A stretch of DNA of 64,000 bases, from contig JAXDDX010000011.1 in NCBI GenBank assembly GCA_034670405.1, positions 6,218,501-6,282,500 of the forward strand, read 5' to 3'. The notes under the pieces are model-generated. The model saw only the letters and a program-made list of their open reading frames with translations. It was not told where the DNA came from and did not search any database. Position numbers and translations under genes: made by a program. This DNA comes from Hoplostethus atlanticus (Eukaryota > Chordata > Actinopteri > Trachichthyiformes > Trachichthyidae). Shown piece by piece: positions 42,245 to 56,464 of the stretch (position 1 is its first letter; each line of letters begins with the position of its first letter).

Positions 42245-42604
42245 ACTCTCCTCAGAGTGATTTAAGACAAGTTGTAGTTGTTCTGTACCTGTATTCCTTC
42301 AAGGCCATAGGCCAGTCAGAGAATACCAGAAAAAGACATGTACCTCTCTGCAGTCCAAAGGCAACACAAATCGAAAATAACAAACAGACAAGCCAGAATG
42401 TCTGACTATTCACACCCAAGACACTGGGTCCAATGTGCTGCGTTTTGACCATCTGTTCCAACAACAATCCAAGGGGCTTCGTTTTCCCAGTCTGCAGGCT
42501 TGGGGCTGATACTGTCTGTGCTACAGTATCTCCTCCCCTCCCTATCGGTGAGCTGTTTTAGCAGCATAACATCCTAGTTTGGGCTTCTGTTTGGCTTGAA
42601 ACAC

Positions 42605-42900
42605 CAGTGTCATCCATACATAGGCTCATCTGTGGCACACCGCCACAAATTGAAAAGTTGGTCAATATATAGAAACTGATGTAAAATCGATCCCTAAGCA
42701 GTGCACATCACATTATGTTTTCTGTCACACCAATGACTAATCTCACTCAGCCATTGCTTGAAAACACACCACACGCACAAGCCTTGTTTCCTCATCCGCT
42801 TGTGTGAGACAGACATCACCTCCTAGACGGACAAGGTTTGACCTCCAAAAAAGCTCTGACAAAATCCTGATATTGACCTGACAACGGAAGGGAGGTTCTC
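42605..42900. repeat. hAT-like interspersed repeat, copy A
   Basis: Shares with 55953-56240 the blocks ccatacataggctcatctgt, cagacatcacct and tagacggacaagg, among others, in the same order. About 75 percent alike by eye. The first bases (cagtgt) suggest a CAGTGTTTCCC-type hAT end. Confidence 0.6.
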
Positions 42901-45059
42901 TTCTATTTCAGCAAACTCATTTAATCATCTTAGACTTTTTAACATCATTGCAAATAAGTTCTGTTAAAGCTACACAACCAGGAAGTCCCAAACAGAGCGT
43001 TTGAACACTTGATATGAGACCCAAAAATGTACAGAATACCAAATGACATAAAGCCTTGCGCAATCATAAATAGTAGTATTTCTACAAACCCAGGCAGGGC
43101 AAGGCTATTAATCATTTGCTTTAGTTTTTTAGGACTTCATTTTTGTCTGATGTTTGTTTCATTTTGAAAAAAATCGGAAGACTGAAGAGTACAATACATT
43201 TTCTCTCTCTAGGTGGAGGAGAGAAGAAATGGCTCAGTGGATGTCTATGCCTGTGGTTCTTCTGGTGATGAAACATGCTTCTTAATGATCCACTGACAGA
43301 CCATTTCCGTCCTCCTGGCCCCAGCCCTGGCTAGTGACTGGGGTCAGAATCTGTCGACGTCCCCTGTGGCTGTGCTGAGGTACATGGAAAGGGCAACAAC
43401 AACTGGCAGTGCTTCAATCATCAGACAGTGTTGTGGCTGAAATGTGGAGGATCTCAATCTCTTTTTTTCAATTTCTCCATTGGGCTAACAGGCTGTTCCA
43501 CTGATAAGAGCTCTCAGCGCATGAGTGGCTTGCTCATTCACAACAACCAATCAGAGGTCTCATCACAATAAAGTGAGCGTGACAGATACACTGTGGGCGT
43601 ACGCAGTCTCACAATGTGACTGACTCTGGAGCTGATCATGAGGGGCTTCTTGTCATAAAAAAAGAGCAATTACATGGTAGTCCTTCAAAATGTTACTAAC
43701 AAGAGACAAATCAGAGACTAAAATGGTTTTCCACTCCTCCACAAAAGAACACCAGGATTCTGCATAGAAGCTGCTTAAACTGCACAATCTGCTCTGTTTT
43801 GTCAGAGGAAAGGTTACCAAACTAAGCAAGATGTTGTTATTTGTAGGGATATCTGAAAGTGGATTTTTTTTAATTTAGTTTTTGTCTCCACAGAACAACA
43901 ATTTGAATTTTTAGTGCGCTGCACAAAAAATATAAATCATGTTACTCATTATTAATTGCTTTGCTGGTAAAAGACGTGGTTATTGATTGGCTCTACAGTA
44001 CGTAAAACATGCAGCTAGATCATTGTCATAATCAACTCAAATAACCGACAGTGTGATTGGACACTAAGTTATCATGGCACACGCCCCCATAATTCTGGAG
44101 GGCAATATGAAGAGGTCAAAACCAAATAGGTGAGTAAACTGTTGGGCAACAAACATGGTCAATAATACAGTTATAAGCACTGCCATAAGCTAGCTCTATT
44201 AGGTATAAATTTACCAGATCAATCAAAAAAAAACAAATGGTGATTTCATTATTTTTCCATGGTGATCCCCGTAAAATAACATCAAGTAGAAAAAGGACAG
44301 AATTGGTATCCAACTGTAGCAACACTAAAAGCGCCGCCCACCAGTGTGAGCCAACGTGTGACTCTGAAATCACACTCAAAAATGTCACTCTCCCCTGTAT
44401 CCCAGCAACCACCTGCAGAATGCCTCTCTTTCTCTGCTGAGAATGTGGTGGTACTCTTTTATGAGAGATGGAGAGACAGAGAGAGAGACAGACAGAGCAA
44501 GCTGGAGATAGAGAGAGGAAGCGGTAGAAGAGAGAAAGAGTGAGAGAAATGGGTGAGAGTAGAAGATTATGAGGGAGGTTGGGAGACTGGGAATTGAGAG
44601 GAATGAACGTGGTGTGGCGTGACCCTCTGCAGTCACAGTAGGCCAATTACCCTCATAGATACCCAGTAACCTTTACAAAGCAGTGTCTAAATGAGGCTGG
44701 TTGCTGAGGCAAATATGTACCATCAATGCTTAATGCTTCTAAGTGCTGCTGAAGTTGTCTGCTGGACTGCTCAACTGGAAACTGATGTTAACAGTGGGAC
44801 TCATTTGCATCTTGCAGATGACAGTGGCTGGGACCACAAGCGTGAGCTAGCACGAGACCATGCAATCGTAGTTGGAATGCCATAGTGAGGCATTTTCATT
44901 CATCAATATAAATCACCTCTTAAAATGCTTTTTTAAACACTTATTTGATTTTGCCCACATTCTTTTATTCGTTTTTTAATTTTATGTAATTATTTTTAAC
45001 AACTGTTCTTTTGAATGCATTTCATTCTAATCTCTATTCTAATATATTTTACTATTATT
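42901..45059. other. unassigned non-coding stretch
   Basis: No gene or named repeat. A purine-rich patch (44460-44590) produces spurious open frames. Confidence 0.4.
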
Positions 45060-45160
45060 GTTTATACACCTTCCTGCAAAACACTTGGTAATCTCTACTC
45101 TTAGATAAGTGCTTTCAATTCAAGTGTAGTATTACTATTATTATTATCATTATTAGAATT
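45060..45160 (+). repeat. degraded LINE/SINE-like tail with (TTA)n
   Basis: The sequence caaaacacttggtaatctct ... agtgctttcaattcaag followed by an ATT/TTA run resembles the fish retroposon tail at 16855-17385. Confidence 0.45.
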
Positions 45161-45273
45161 GGAGAACAATGAAACTGGAGAAAGTGATGTACAATGGGAA
45201 TCCATCATATTGAACTCATTGTGAATGTCAAAAGCAGTGATGTGTGAATGCTGGGTAACCACCATCACACCGC

Positions 45274-45302
45274 GACATCATAACCACCTTGGTTATGATG
45301 TC
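45274..45302. other. perfect 13-bp inverted repeat, TGATGTC arms
   Basis: Arms GACATCATAACCA and TGGTTATGATGTC flank a 3-nt loop, inside a 200-bp cluster of TGATGTCA-like words (45274-45475). Confidence 0.9.
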
Positions 45303-45475
45303 ATGCAGGATTTCTCACCGAGTGATGTCACAATGATGTAATAGAGAATGGTGCCATTATGATATCACAGAGATGTGTGAAGTAATGATGTTTGGCGCAT
45401 GTTTCTGTAACAATAAACCTTGTTGTGTTAAGTTTATGACATCATCAAGGATAATGTCATAATCATGTCATACAG

Positions 45476-46569
45476 TATGTATAATGTAACATTTCATTAT
45501 GATGTCCCCAAAGAAGTCTTGGTGACTATCATCATGTATTACATATACCTTACACTTTACAGAGGGTTTATATTTGGCCCATCAACCCACGATCCTGATG
45601 TTGCCATCATGCAATTACTGAATAAAAACACCATGGTACTCAAAGACATAATCTAAACAAACTTAAACATAAACCATCTTCCTACTTTCTGCCATGCTGG
45701 GGTCTAAGAGATGTAACCAAGGAGAAATGAATGGTTAGTATGTACAATCAACATCTGTGAGGAATAGATGAGGGTATATGCGAGACAGTAGTCTGATGTC
45801 TAAGTATTTCACAATTATAGGCTTATTAGAGTGATTCAAAACCATACAGCCACTTTGACACTTAGTTTCTAAACTGCAAGCATAAATTCTCAATGTAAAT
45901 CTCTCATCCTTATGATCACTTGCCATTGTGATGCTACTTGACTCATACTTGACTGTGGTGAGGCGTTTTACCTGAGTTGGAATGAACACTTGTTCATCTA
46001 CTCCAACTAGGGAAGAATTGTTGGACTTTGTGCAACCAGCATAAGCTGTAAGTTCCACAATATTTCTGCGAACCGCAATACCCTGTTCTTACTACGGTTT
46101 GGAACGTTTCCGGTTGTTAGTCTTATTCTAAGGTTGCTGTAAAGCAGCACAAGTGTTCCAGTCTGGGTGATGTAGGACTGTATGAATCTGCTGCACAATG
46201 AGTCACAGAGTTGAAAATTATAGAGCAGACTGGCTGGCTGACTGAATGACAGGGGCTAGTGCTGGCACATAGAGATGAGAGAGGGGGAGAGGGAGAGGGA
46301 GAGCGAGTGAGAAATGTTGAGAGATAGTGCATGTTTTAAACGTCTGTGTCTGTGTGTGTGTGTGTACTCGTGCATGTGAGCAGTGAGTGAAGCGTGGGTA
46401 CAAAGACCGAAGGCCAAAATCATCAGTTTTCTCTTTCCAGTGTCAGAAGTACTATAATTTTGAACTAGTTAATATTCCTAGACAATTGCAGAGTAAACCA
46501 GTTCTCAGTATTAATTAATCAGCCTCCATTGTTGTAGAACAAAATGGATGGTTACACTGGTGGGTAGGA

Positions 46570-46604
<35 letters not shown>

Positions 46605-48348
46605 AATGAAAAAGAAAGAAAGAGTTTAGAGTGTGTTGTTTCACCAGATGCCAAAGCTTTGACCATTAAACACCTGTCACCAGACAGACGACAGTAACAC
46701 ACTTTGACTGGGGAGACACTGACTCACATTTTGACAGCGTCTCCTCACACACCTGCTGCCAAGGTGCTGTTGGTCATGGGTGTTATCATTAAGAGGTGTA
46801 TGTGCATGTGCATTTGTACATGTGTGTGGGTACCAAGGCACAACAGGTAGCAAAAAGAGCCTCTCTCTCTCTCTCTCCCTCTCTCTCTCTCTCACTCAAC
46901 ACAAAGACCAGAATGATGAGGGATGGTGCATCATTCCAGCAGCAACAGCGGCTTGTTTGGAATAGAAGAAGAACTGGGTAGTTATCATGAGTAGCGACAC
47001 CCAGACAAAAGAAAAGAGCGCCACCTACAGAAACTCAAACTTCAACAGTGTCACAGTACTGGACACACTGTTTGACTGACAAGTGATCTCTGGGAAGTGC
47101 AGTGAGAAACACTACAGCGATAACCACTTAGCACCAAAGACACCACCAAAATAGGAACAAAAAAAACAAGAATCACACGACTTGCCACTTTAATGAATGG
47201 AATTTAGGTTATTTCCATCATGTTGTCTGTGAAATGTAATAAAATACACTGGCCCAGTGTTATTAAATGCTATAAAACCTTGTGAATGCCTAAATAGTGC
47301 TGCATCTCGGCTTGTGTGCAAGTGTAGATGAGGAAATAGCAGACGAAGACAGGCAGGGAAGATAAGGAGGAAAAAAATCAAACATTATTCTCTTTGAAAG
47401 CAGCCAGGCGATGGGCAGTCCAAAGTGTCACCGATTCACCTGAGAACCTTTCAAAGTGAAATTGTAATTGTGTGGAAAGATAAACGTGTTTTTCGCTGTT
47501 TTTCTCTCTCCACAGAGTTTGGCAGTGGGTTGGGGTGGAGTCTCCTCTCAGACTCACTGAAATGTAAAAGGGGCTTTTTTGGTGCTCTGAAGTCTGCTGT
47601 TGTCTTTTCCTTCGGAGTGTGAAATTGCAAAGACGTTCCACTGCACACACTCCCATATCCCCCAGCTATCACAGAACGGCAATGGGAGCAATGGGAGGAG
47701 ATGGAGATGGGGATGGAAAGGGGGGTGATGAGGAAGGGGCATGTGTGTTGATGGGAGTGTCAATGGGTGTGGCTGATCATGGTTGTCTCTTAGTGTTTAA
47801 GTATATGAATTTTGCTCTGGCTCCAGTTGTCAAATAGGTTCAGCAGTTGAATATAACCTATGTCATACTCACAGCTAGATTTATATATAAAACAAAGCAT
47901 ATCTATAACAGTACAGCACTAAACTGTCATAAGCCCTAGGCTACGTCTTAATGTACAATAACAGCAGAGTGACTGAAAAATATTTGGCTTTGCCTTGGTG
48001 TTTTGTATTTAAATCTGTAAAATTGCACTAGAATAATATTAGTGTCACTCACATTTTGATCATCGCAAAAGTTGTGTCATGAGATCTTTGTCATTTAATT
48101 GGCTAAGTTTGCAACCTGCTCTTTGGCATACTGACTAAATGAGAACTGGGTGTGCAGGGTGTAATCTAATGGGGAGGAAAATAAACAGCACAGTGCCCAA
48201 AACCCATAGAAGATCATACTCAAAGCATCATGAGTTTGAATACTGCATTTTTTTGTGATTCCAATGTAATTTCAAGCTTTTCTTGTTGCTCTCCAATGCA
48301 TGTCAAACAAATAATCTTAAAAGACAGATTACCCCAAACTACAGTGAA

Positions 48349-48350
<2 letters not shown>
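45476..48350. other. unassigned non-coding stretch with simple repeats
   Basis: Contains (AAGT)n at 46570-46604 and (CT)n at 46861-46894. No gene or transposon recognised. Confidence 0.5.

Positions 48351-48402
<52 letters not shown>
48351..48402. repeat. (CA)n microsatellite
   Basis: Pure dinucleotide run of about 50 bp. Confidence 0.97.
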
Positions 48403-48403
<1 letters not shown>

Positions 48404-49305
48404 CATGAAATCTTCCAACTACTAAGTCAAAAGGCCAACATTAACAAAAAACACTTGATGTTTAAGTTTCCCATGCAGGCTATGGAGGGCTGCTGTTGCT
48501 GGTGGTTTGACCATAGAAGCTGGCTCTGGGCCCTGTGGTTCACCATGTCCCCCCACAACACAGGAATGCTGTAGACCATCATGGCCTTCAGACTCTTTCC
48601 TCTTTCCCTCCCTGTGCTCTCTCATCTACTTGGCTAGTTAGGCTGCTGCATTCAGGGCAGTGGTTCTACACCCATGAGTTGAGCAGTGGTAGAGTCAAGG
48701 GTATACAAGGGAATGACCTCTTAAACTGGGCTTATTAGCCTTTATAAAATGGATAGTAGGATTAGATGGATAGAAGATTATTAGATACCTGATAAACATA
48801 CACCTTTGACCGCAAAGCGTACTGAACTTTTGCAGAACAGCTAAGAGTAGTTCACTCCACTTGGCGTAAGCATAGCCTCGAGTAGCTTTTTGCTTAAATA
48901 CACAGTTTACACAGTTTATCCACCTGCTGAACTATCTCTACACTATGTGGAAGTATGTGGAATGTGTAAAAAATCCATGTCAAAATTTGTTGTGGTAACA
49001 CACATTTTTAAGCCAAATAATAATTTGGTCTGCTTTGGTATTTTGCTATTATTCCAACATTTTGACTTTGCTCCAAACAAGCTGCAAACCATTGAGAAAG
49101 GTTAACGCATTGACCAAAATCCCCTTCCCACTTAATTCACAGCTATCATGATACCTGCTCTTTGGGGACGAGAGGACAGAGATAATGGGAAAATGAGGAA
49201 GAGAGAGGGGAGGTGAAAGAGGAAGTCAGGATAAGTGCCACTTCATGTTTCAGGGTGGGTGACAGTGTACATCGATGACACAAACAGCTGTAGCCTTGCC
49301 TACAT

Positions 49306-49308
<3 letters not shown>

Positions 49309-49373
<65 letters not shown>
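49309..49373. repeat. (GT)n microsatellite
   Basis: About 65 bp with one TATA interruption. Confidence 0.97.
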
Positions 49374-49375
<2 letters not shown>

Positions 49376-49992
49376 ATTCCAGCAGCAAACAGTTGAAAGG
49401 ATTGATAAACACACCCACACATTGAGAGCATGCACAGGAAGGAAGAGTTTACCGCAACATGAACCACAAGGGACTTCTTCTCGTATGAGTCTTTGTTTCT
49501 TGTGTTCAGCGGTACATTTTGATCAAAACCACAAACCTTTTTCACAGCAAGACAACAATATGTGTCTTTCCCTCTCAGTCTCTCTCAATCATTCACACAG
49601 ACACGGACAAAGACACACAGAAACCTCCTTGCCTCCCTCCCACAGTGTGGCGGTGGCACAACGCTCACACTATCTCCCTCCTCCCCTGGTGCAATGAGGC
49701 GGTTACAATTATTATATATCTAAATTACATTATCAAGTCAAATAACAAATACATTTATACAGCAGCTGTGACAAAACAAGCTTTACAGAACAACAAAGGA
49801 CAAAACAAGTACTGCACTAAATCATACTAAATTAACGGGTCTTAAATCTGACAAGATTATGATCAAGGATTATTATCACCATCATCACCATCATTAAAAT
49901 ATCAGTGACAGACTAGGAATGACTCATGTCTTGCTCTGCTCTACTGTAGGACAACAGAGAAGATGAGAAAGAACCTATATGTGATGACAATA

Positions 49993-49996
<4 letters not shown>

Positions 49997-50047
<51 letters not shown>
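49997..50047. repeat. (GT)n microsatellite
   Basis: About 50 bp of pure GT. Confidence 0.97.
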
Positions 50048-50048
<1 letters not shown>

Positions 50049-50197
50049 TGTCTGGAGTCGTTGAGTAGAGCTCTGCGACAGGATTTGTTGTTAGTGAGAA
50101 GGCTGAAAAGGCAGTGCTGTAACGACATATTATACAGAGCCTTACACATTGAGGACAGGAGAACTAGGACTTGATCTCTTGGAAGTAACATATTAGC

Positions 50198-50280
50198 AGA
50201 GGTGCACCGATAGTATCTGTAAGTATCGGATCAGCGTCGAATGTTCCAATACAGATACTTTAATGTCATGCACCTTGCAC
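50198..50280. repeat. possible hAT terminal fragment
   Basis: The phrase gaggtgcaccgata ... gtatcggatcag resembles the end of a common fish hAT element. No opposite end found. Confidence 0.35.
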
Positions 50281-52454
50281 AACAATGTCAGCAGTGAGGC
50301 AATTCTACAAAGTTAACAAGGAGGATAATAAAACTTCAAAATGCCAGCTGTGTCTCGTGGGGGGAATGTAGCCTATTTTATTACTTTTTCATTTGAGGAT
50401 TGTTATACAATAGTCAATGCATAATTTGATCATCACACAAATAAATAAATGCAATGGATGAATTTGTCCCTCTAATTGTTTCATAACAGGCCAATAGTCG
50501 ACAGCCTATGAATGACTTTGGGATTGCACAGAAAAAGGTTGAAGCTATGCAGCTCGCTTTTTCACTATTCTCATTGACCGGCTCCAAACATATAGTTTGA
50601 TATTTGCCAACACGAAAAATCAAATAGAGAGGTACTGGTAAAACAATTACAAGAACACAGACAGACTATTTTCATTCTTTCTGAATGGTAAGACCAAAGG
50701 AATTTTCTGACCTCAACATGAGTCACTTGCCACCCTGACTTAGAACACGTTCACACCAAGCATGTTGGGAATGGTTTATTCCTTTGGTTCGGTTGGCTGG
50801 ATGCGAATGATGCCATTTCAGGTGGCACCAAATAACCGCACCATGACCACCTGAAAATGTGGGATCTCTGCCAAAATCTCTAAACTGGCGGGATGACAGT
50901 TTACCAAAACTCCAATAAACTCTACATTACGTTACTTGTGAGTCCATGTGACTTTTGTTTACAAAGTCACATACTGGTATTTCAGGAACTTCTTAGATTA
51001 AAACGAGGGTAATTTATTAGTAAAACTAATGATAGAGAGACCAGGCCAGCAACATATCAAATGACAGCATGAGTCCCTGTTGACCCAGAGTTTAAGTACT
51101 GTTGATCCTTATTCAGCCAAAAACCAAAGAATGCGCATTACTTCTGTGCTCTCCACCATCATCTTCGCCCTAAACCACTTGCACAGGGCAGTGGTATCTG
51201 GGTCGCGTGAGCTTCAATGAATCAGGTCCATATAGCCGATTGCCCCGGCAAGGGGCTAATCTATTATTTACGGAAAGCAGGGGGGTGGGAGGGTAGATAG
51301 GTGGAGCGATTTGCCCCATGGGCGTCATCTGTTATTTATAGGCTGATAATAGTTATGTAACTACCTGTTATCTCACAGGTCACTACGTCACAGCCCACTC
51401 ATTACTGGAGCCAATGACAGAGCAGTGCAGGAAGGAGGAGTGGTAGACAGTGTTTTCACAGGGGACCACAACTGGCTTGGATATAGCGCAAATAGGTAAT
51501 GAGTTTTCAATTATCATGTTTAGTGTTTTTTACAATAAGAGGATAAATCCTACCAATAAACATGTGTTTTATTTCCTCTTCTAAATCCTGCAATGCAATA
51601 TCACAAACTTTGAAATGCCATTACTGCTTCAACACCGGCGCATTTTAGATGAAACTTGGAGGGATGAAGCATCTTGTTATTCATTAGCTCTAGGGGTGCC
51701 TGCATCATTTGTGGAGGATGACATGTTTCACTTGGTGACATCTTTGGTGCTAAGTGGTCATTGCTGTTGTGTTTTTGCACTGCACTTCCCAGATATCACT
51801 ATCAAACAGTGTGTCCAGTACTGTGATGTCTTCTTCCTTAGATTTTCTGTTGATGGAGTTTGAGTTTCTGTAGGTGGCGCTCTTTTCTTTTACTGTTCAG
51901 CCATGGTGGTTATCGCTGCTCATGCAAAAAAATATATATTCTCACTGTTGCTGCTGCTGAAAACACTAAAACACATCACTTCCTGTGCATCAGGGGATTT
52001 TTACTGAGAAAGACAGCAAATGTTAAAACTAGCTATAGGTCAGTACTGTGTTATATCAATCAACGACAGAGCAGCAAAACTGACATTTATTTATGTATGT
52101 TATGTTGGTGCTTATTATTTCAAACTGCAACACCTACTGGAATTGATCCTGGAATGGGCATATAACCAAACCAAAAAATAAAAAATAAAAATCTACAGGA
52201 ATGCTAGTGATTACAGTTGCTCTTGAGGTGGGGGAGAGCCAAAACAGTCTTTGTGAAGCAACTGAAGGGCATGAGAATTAAATTGAGAAACGAACTTGCT
52301 AAGAGTGCGTGTACTACACGGCTAGCAAGCAATTCTGTTCTTCCTCCTGAAGCAGACAACTGAAATTTGCTGACATTTACTGTGACACGGCTGCCATCGC
52401 ACCTTGCTCACACTTGGGTGGCTCTATAGGAGAATAAATAAGTAAACAGTGGAG

Positions 52455-52486
<32 letters not shown>

Positions 52487-55236
52487 TACACGGAAGAGAG
52501 GTCCTCCGAAAGGTTCCATTCCATTTACCGAAGCCCTGCAGTGTCTAAAAATAAGCAGCAGGGCCTAGAAGAAGCCAAGCTGCGGACAGCATGTTTTAAG
52601 GGTATTGATCTGCAGATGGTGGGTGTTTTAAGTCCTATTCAGGCTCCCTAGCTTTAGAGGGATTTGGCAGTAGAAGCATGGCGTGTGTGTGTGTCTGTGT
52701 GTGCATGTGTGGTAGCTTTTAGGGACTGCAGGTCCTTTGTTAAGTAAGAGTCGAGGTGGAAATAGTTGTTTTTTTACGCAACCTTTTAGCTATGTGAACT
52801 TCTGAGTTGAGTACATGATGGTTTAGACATTTTTTTGTGTAACAGAGCATGTATACACTTTGTTATGCTTAGTAGTATAAGTATAATACAGCATATGAGC
52901 TCTGGCTAGCAGGCAGTATCAGTATCACACTACATCAACACCATGCTCACCTACATTAAGATGTGAAGCAGTAGCTACTCACTTGAGGCAAAGAATCTCT
53001 GGATGACTAGTAACTACAATGAATAGGTGTTTTCATCATGAACATTTTATTTTTTCATATTCCATATTGAATGAAAAGCGCTGTGACTACGCCAATTCTT
53101 CTCCTAACCAGGACCCATCTGACCCCAATTATAACACAACAAATCAACCACAACACAGACAGTTATTTGTAGGCTCGATCAATAGGAGAAAGGCATCTTT
53201 TCTATTTTCTACCTCTGCTCTTCTCAGCGTTTTGTCTTTCTACTATACAAAGAAGAGGATGTAACTACAGCCCAATTATAAATGGCACTCATGCCACTGA
53301 GATTCTGAGTGGTCAGAGGGAGCCATTTTCCCACTGCAGCCTAGCCTCAAGGTTATTAAAACTTTTCCAGCTTTGAACCCAGAACTTGCAAGTTTTCAAA
53401 AATCTGTACTCAAATGTATTGCTATGCCCAACTCATGTCCAGTAAATCCTGTTTTGAGGTTAGCATCTGTTTGTGTGGTGATATTGGAGCTGAAATTGAA
53501 ATGTGCGATGAGACCAGAGAATACAAAAAAGAAAAAAAAACATCCAGACAGTACAGACAAATTGTCTCACCTAATGTACTAAAACACTATAGCATGTTTG
53601 GTGAAGTTGCCATACGTTGCCATAAACTGGGTGTTTGGGTGGGTGTATAGTGTGAGGAACAAGGCAGGGTGCAAAGGTGTGTGAAGTGCAGATCGTAAAA
53701 GCACATGTCTTCATCCACTCTATATTACCTAATAAAGCAAAATACCATTCCAATAGTAAAAAACACTCAAGGTGGATGGTTCAATAAGCTGTTTTCTAAC
53801 AACAGCAATGAAGCTGCCTGGACCTCTGTAAGAGCCACCTCCGCACCAGCACCAGCACCAAGAGCCCTCTAATCTGTGCCAATCAGATGACGCCAAACAG
53901 CCATTTGTTGTGGAATTGGGCCCCAGCACACTCCCCTCCTCATTTCACATCCACCACGGACCCTAGCAACACACTGGCAACGCTGCATAAGGAGGCATGG
54001 AGCTCAGGGCGACAGAAATAGCAGAGTGGTGAATAATAGAGAAAACGAGCGGTGGTGTAATTAACATGGTGGCTGGGGGCTGATGTACTGTAGAGAGACA
54101 GAGAGAAAGACAGAGATAGAGAGAGCAAAGAGAAGGAGCAGCAAAGGAGATGGAGAAGGGATAAAGAGATGCACAGGGACAGATGGTAAGTTGAGTGAAA
54201 CAAAGAGTGATAAGAGTTAAAGGAAGAAAAGACAGAAATAATCAAACTACAAAACTGAAGCCTCCTCAGTAAAGCTGGAGAGTAGGGGCACTTAGTCTAG
54301 AACCAAATATGAAGCTTTCTCTGAGGACGAACAGTGGTGCTATCATAATTATTTCTATAATTAATATTTTTTCATTCTCAAATTGCATGATGAAGCTCTT
54401 GATAGCAGGACTAACAGACACACTCAGAACATGTTAAGGTAAAATGTAAAAGTTGTAAAAGTTGCAGAAAGCTTATTTTCCACATGCAAGTCAAACTCTG
54501 ATAGTCCTCGTGAACTTAGGCCAAAGAAATTCTGAACTGCCATGATTAGCTAGACCAAGTCCAAAGATGGAGGGAGAGAGGCAGAAAGGGGAGTGACAAA
54601 CAAGAAGAAATGTGATAATTACATTTTCTTAACTGCAATTTCTGATCAACATGACTGCACTAGCTCGGTGTCATCTCAGTAATTCAAGGCTCACTTTTAT
54701 TAACTTGTAATGCATCAGACATTTGGGTTCATGCGAGACTAGTCTACATAGCAAATGTCTAGTTATCTCTCGCCTTTTAGTCACAGCACAGGTGACTTCC
54801 TCGGCTACACTGACAAAAAAAACACTGATTACAGCCTTCAGAACAGAGCTACAGATCTGCAAAATGGCGCTGCTCTGTGTGGGCGACAATGTACTGGAAC
54901 GGCACTGCGGTAAGTAGAGAAGTGAGGAGGATTGAGAAACGAGAGCAGCTCGTTCTTGTGTACAGCACTTGTGTGGGTTCTCTGTACGAGGAGGACAGAC
55001 AGACAGATAGACAGATGGACGGACAGCCACAGAGAATGACAGACAGGAGGAACAACAAAGACGAAAGAGGAAAGGAAATAAGAACAAAGCCACAGTGGAA
55101 TTCCACAGATTCCCAACTGGATTCTCAATCCTAGCCCCAAACAGAAATGCATCAATGTGAAAAGATGGTTAAATCGTGGGTTAAGAGTCCAGTTAGCCGC
55201 TGACTATTCTCCAATATATTGAACCATGGGGTATAA
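50281..55236. other. unassigned non-coding stretch
   Basis: About 5 kb with a (CA)n at 52457-52483 and a purine-rich patch at 54090-54170. Nothing else supported. Confidence 0.4.
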
Positions 55237-55691
55237 TAGGCTGGGAAATTAACCTGAAAATGAATCGAAATCGACATTTAGAACCTCTCATCGACTTAAT
55301 CTTGCTCATATCGGTTAATTCGGTTAATACTTTCCCCAATACGTACGTTCATGAACTGTCCCTTTAAAAAACATACTACGTCGTGTTCAGTCATGTGCCT
55401 CCGCCCCGTCCAATTAACGCCGGGTTCAGACCGGTTTTGACCGTTCAGACCGGCCGCACCGCGGCAGGGAGCTCCGCCAGCTCGCGCTCTGCATCGATAC
55501 TTTCACGTCTGGTCTATTTTTTCTGCGAGCCGCGAGTGTGTCAAGCCGGGCAGGAAGTCAGACACAGGAACGGCATAGAGCAAGTTTCAAAATAAAACAC
55601 CCTGTATAAAATAAATAATCGTTCATTAATCGTAATCGAGGTTAAAGTTTGAAATAATCGTGATATTGATTTGAAGTCATATCACCCACTA
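55237..55691. mobile_element. DNA-transposon MITE, hAT-like, with GC-rich core
   Basis: Ends TAGGCTGGGAAAT and ...ATATCACCCACTA are degenerate inverted repeats of a common fish type. Subterminal parts carry repeated aatcg words on both sides. The core (55420-55560) is rich in GC and CpG, unlike the surroundings. No coding capacity. Confidence 0.55.
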
Positions 55692-55952
55692 GGGTATATA
55701 TATACAGCATGAAAAGGAAAATAATCCAAGCCCTTTGGCTCTCATGATGATCGTAGGAGGGCTGACTCAAGAGACAACCAGAAATATCCTTTGAACGACA
55801 CTAGATGTAAGATGTGACAACAAATACAGTTTACACATTATTGACACCCTTTTCATTTTATGCAGGTAATATAATATCTTCTGAAATAACTTGAAATTGA
55901 AACTTGAAACTCTGTTTTATTTAACAGCACATGATCAAACAATAAGAATACA

Positions 55953-56240
55953 CAGTGTTTCCCATACATAGGCTCATCTGTGGCGGCTGTGCCACCACAA
56001 AATAAAAAAAGGTTGGTCAATGTATTAAAATTGATCCAAATCGACCTCTAATGCTGCACCTAAGGGTTGTGGGTCACGTTTTGTTTTCTGTCACACAGAC
56101 TCATCTCACTCTTGCTGTTACAAGCTGTTGCTTGTAAACACACCGCACGCACGTGCCTTTTTGTGTGAGACAGACATCACCTGCTAGACGGACAAGGGTG
56201 CAGTCTGGCAAAAACCTGATATCGACTCGACAATAGAAGG
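55953..56240. repeat. hAT-like interspersed repeat, copy B
   Basis: Begins CAGTGTTTCCCATACATAGG, the usual left end of a fish hAT family, and aligns with copy A at 42605-42900. Confidence 0.65.
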
Positions 56241-56464
56241 TAATTAACTGGTTTTCTCCAATATTGAACTTCGGATGTTACCTTCCGCAAAGTGACATTA
56301 CTCCAGCTGCTAGTGGAGTCTACATAACAAGTCACATCATACATCAAGTGAAAATTAATTTTCTCTCATGCATTGAACGGTTTGTTGCCTCAGATGAGCA
56401 TTGAAAAGTGTCTGCAACCAAGTGTCGCCATAGCTTCTCAACTTTTCAATTTTGAAACCATAAA

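Noticed and set aside
44116-44646. Minus-strand frame of 176 codons (Ser/Leu-rich).
   Set aside because: It runs over a GA-rich simple patch and has no recognisable domain; most likely chance.
55420-55560. CpG-rich block that could be a promoter.
   Set aside because: It lies inside a MITE-like element, is only about 140 bp, and has no exon or donor next to it.
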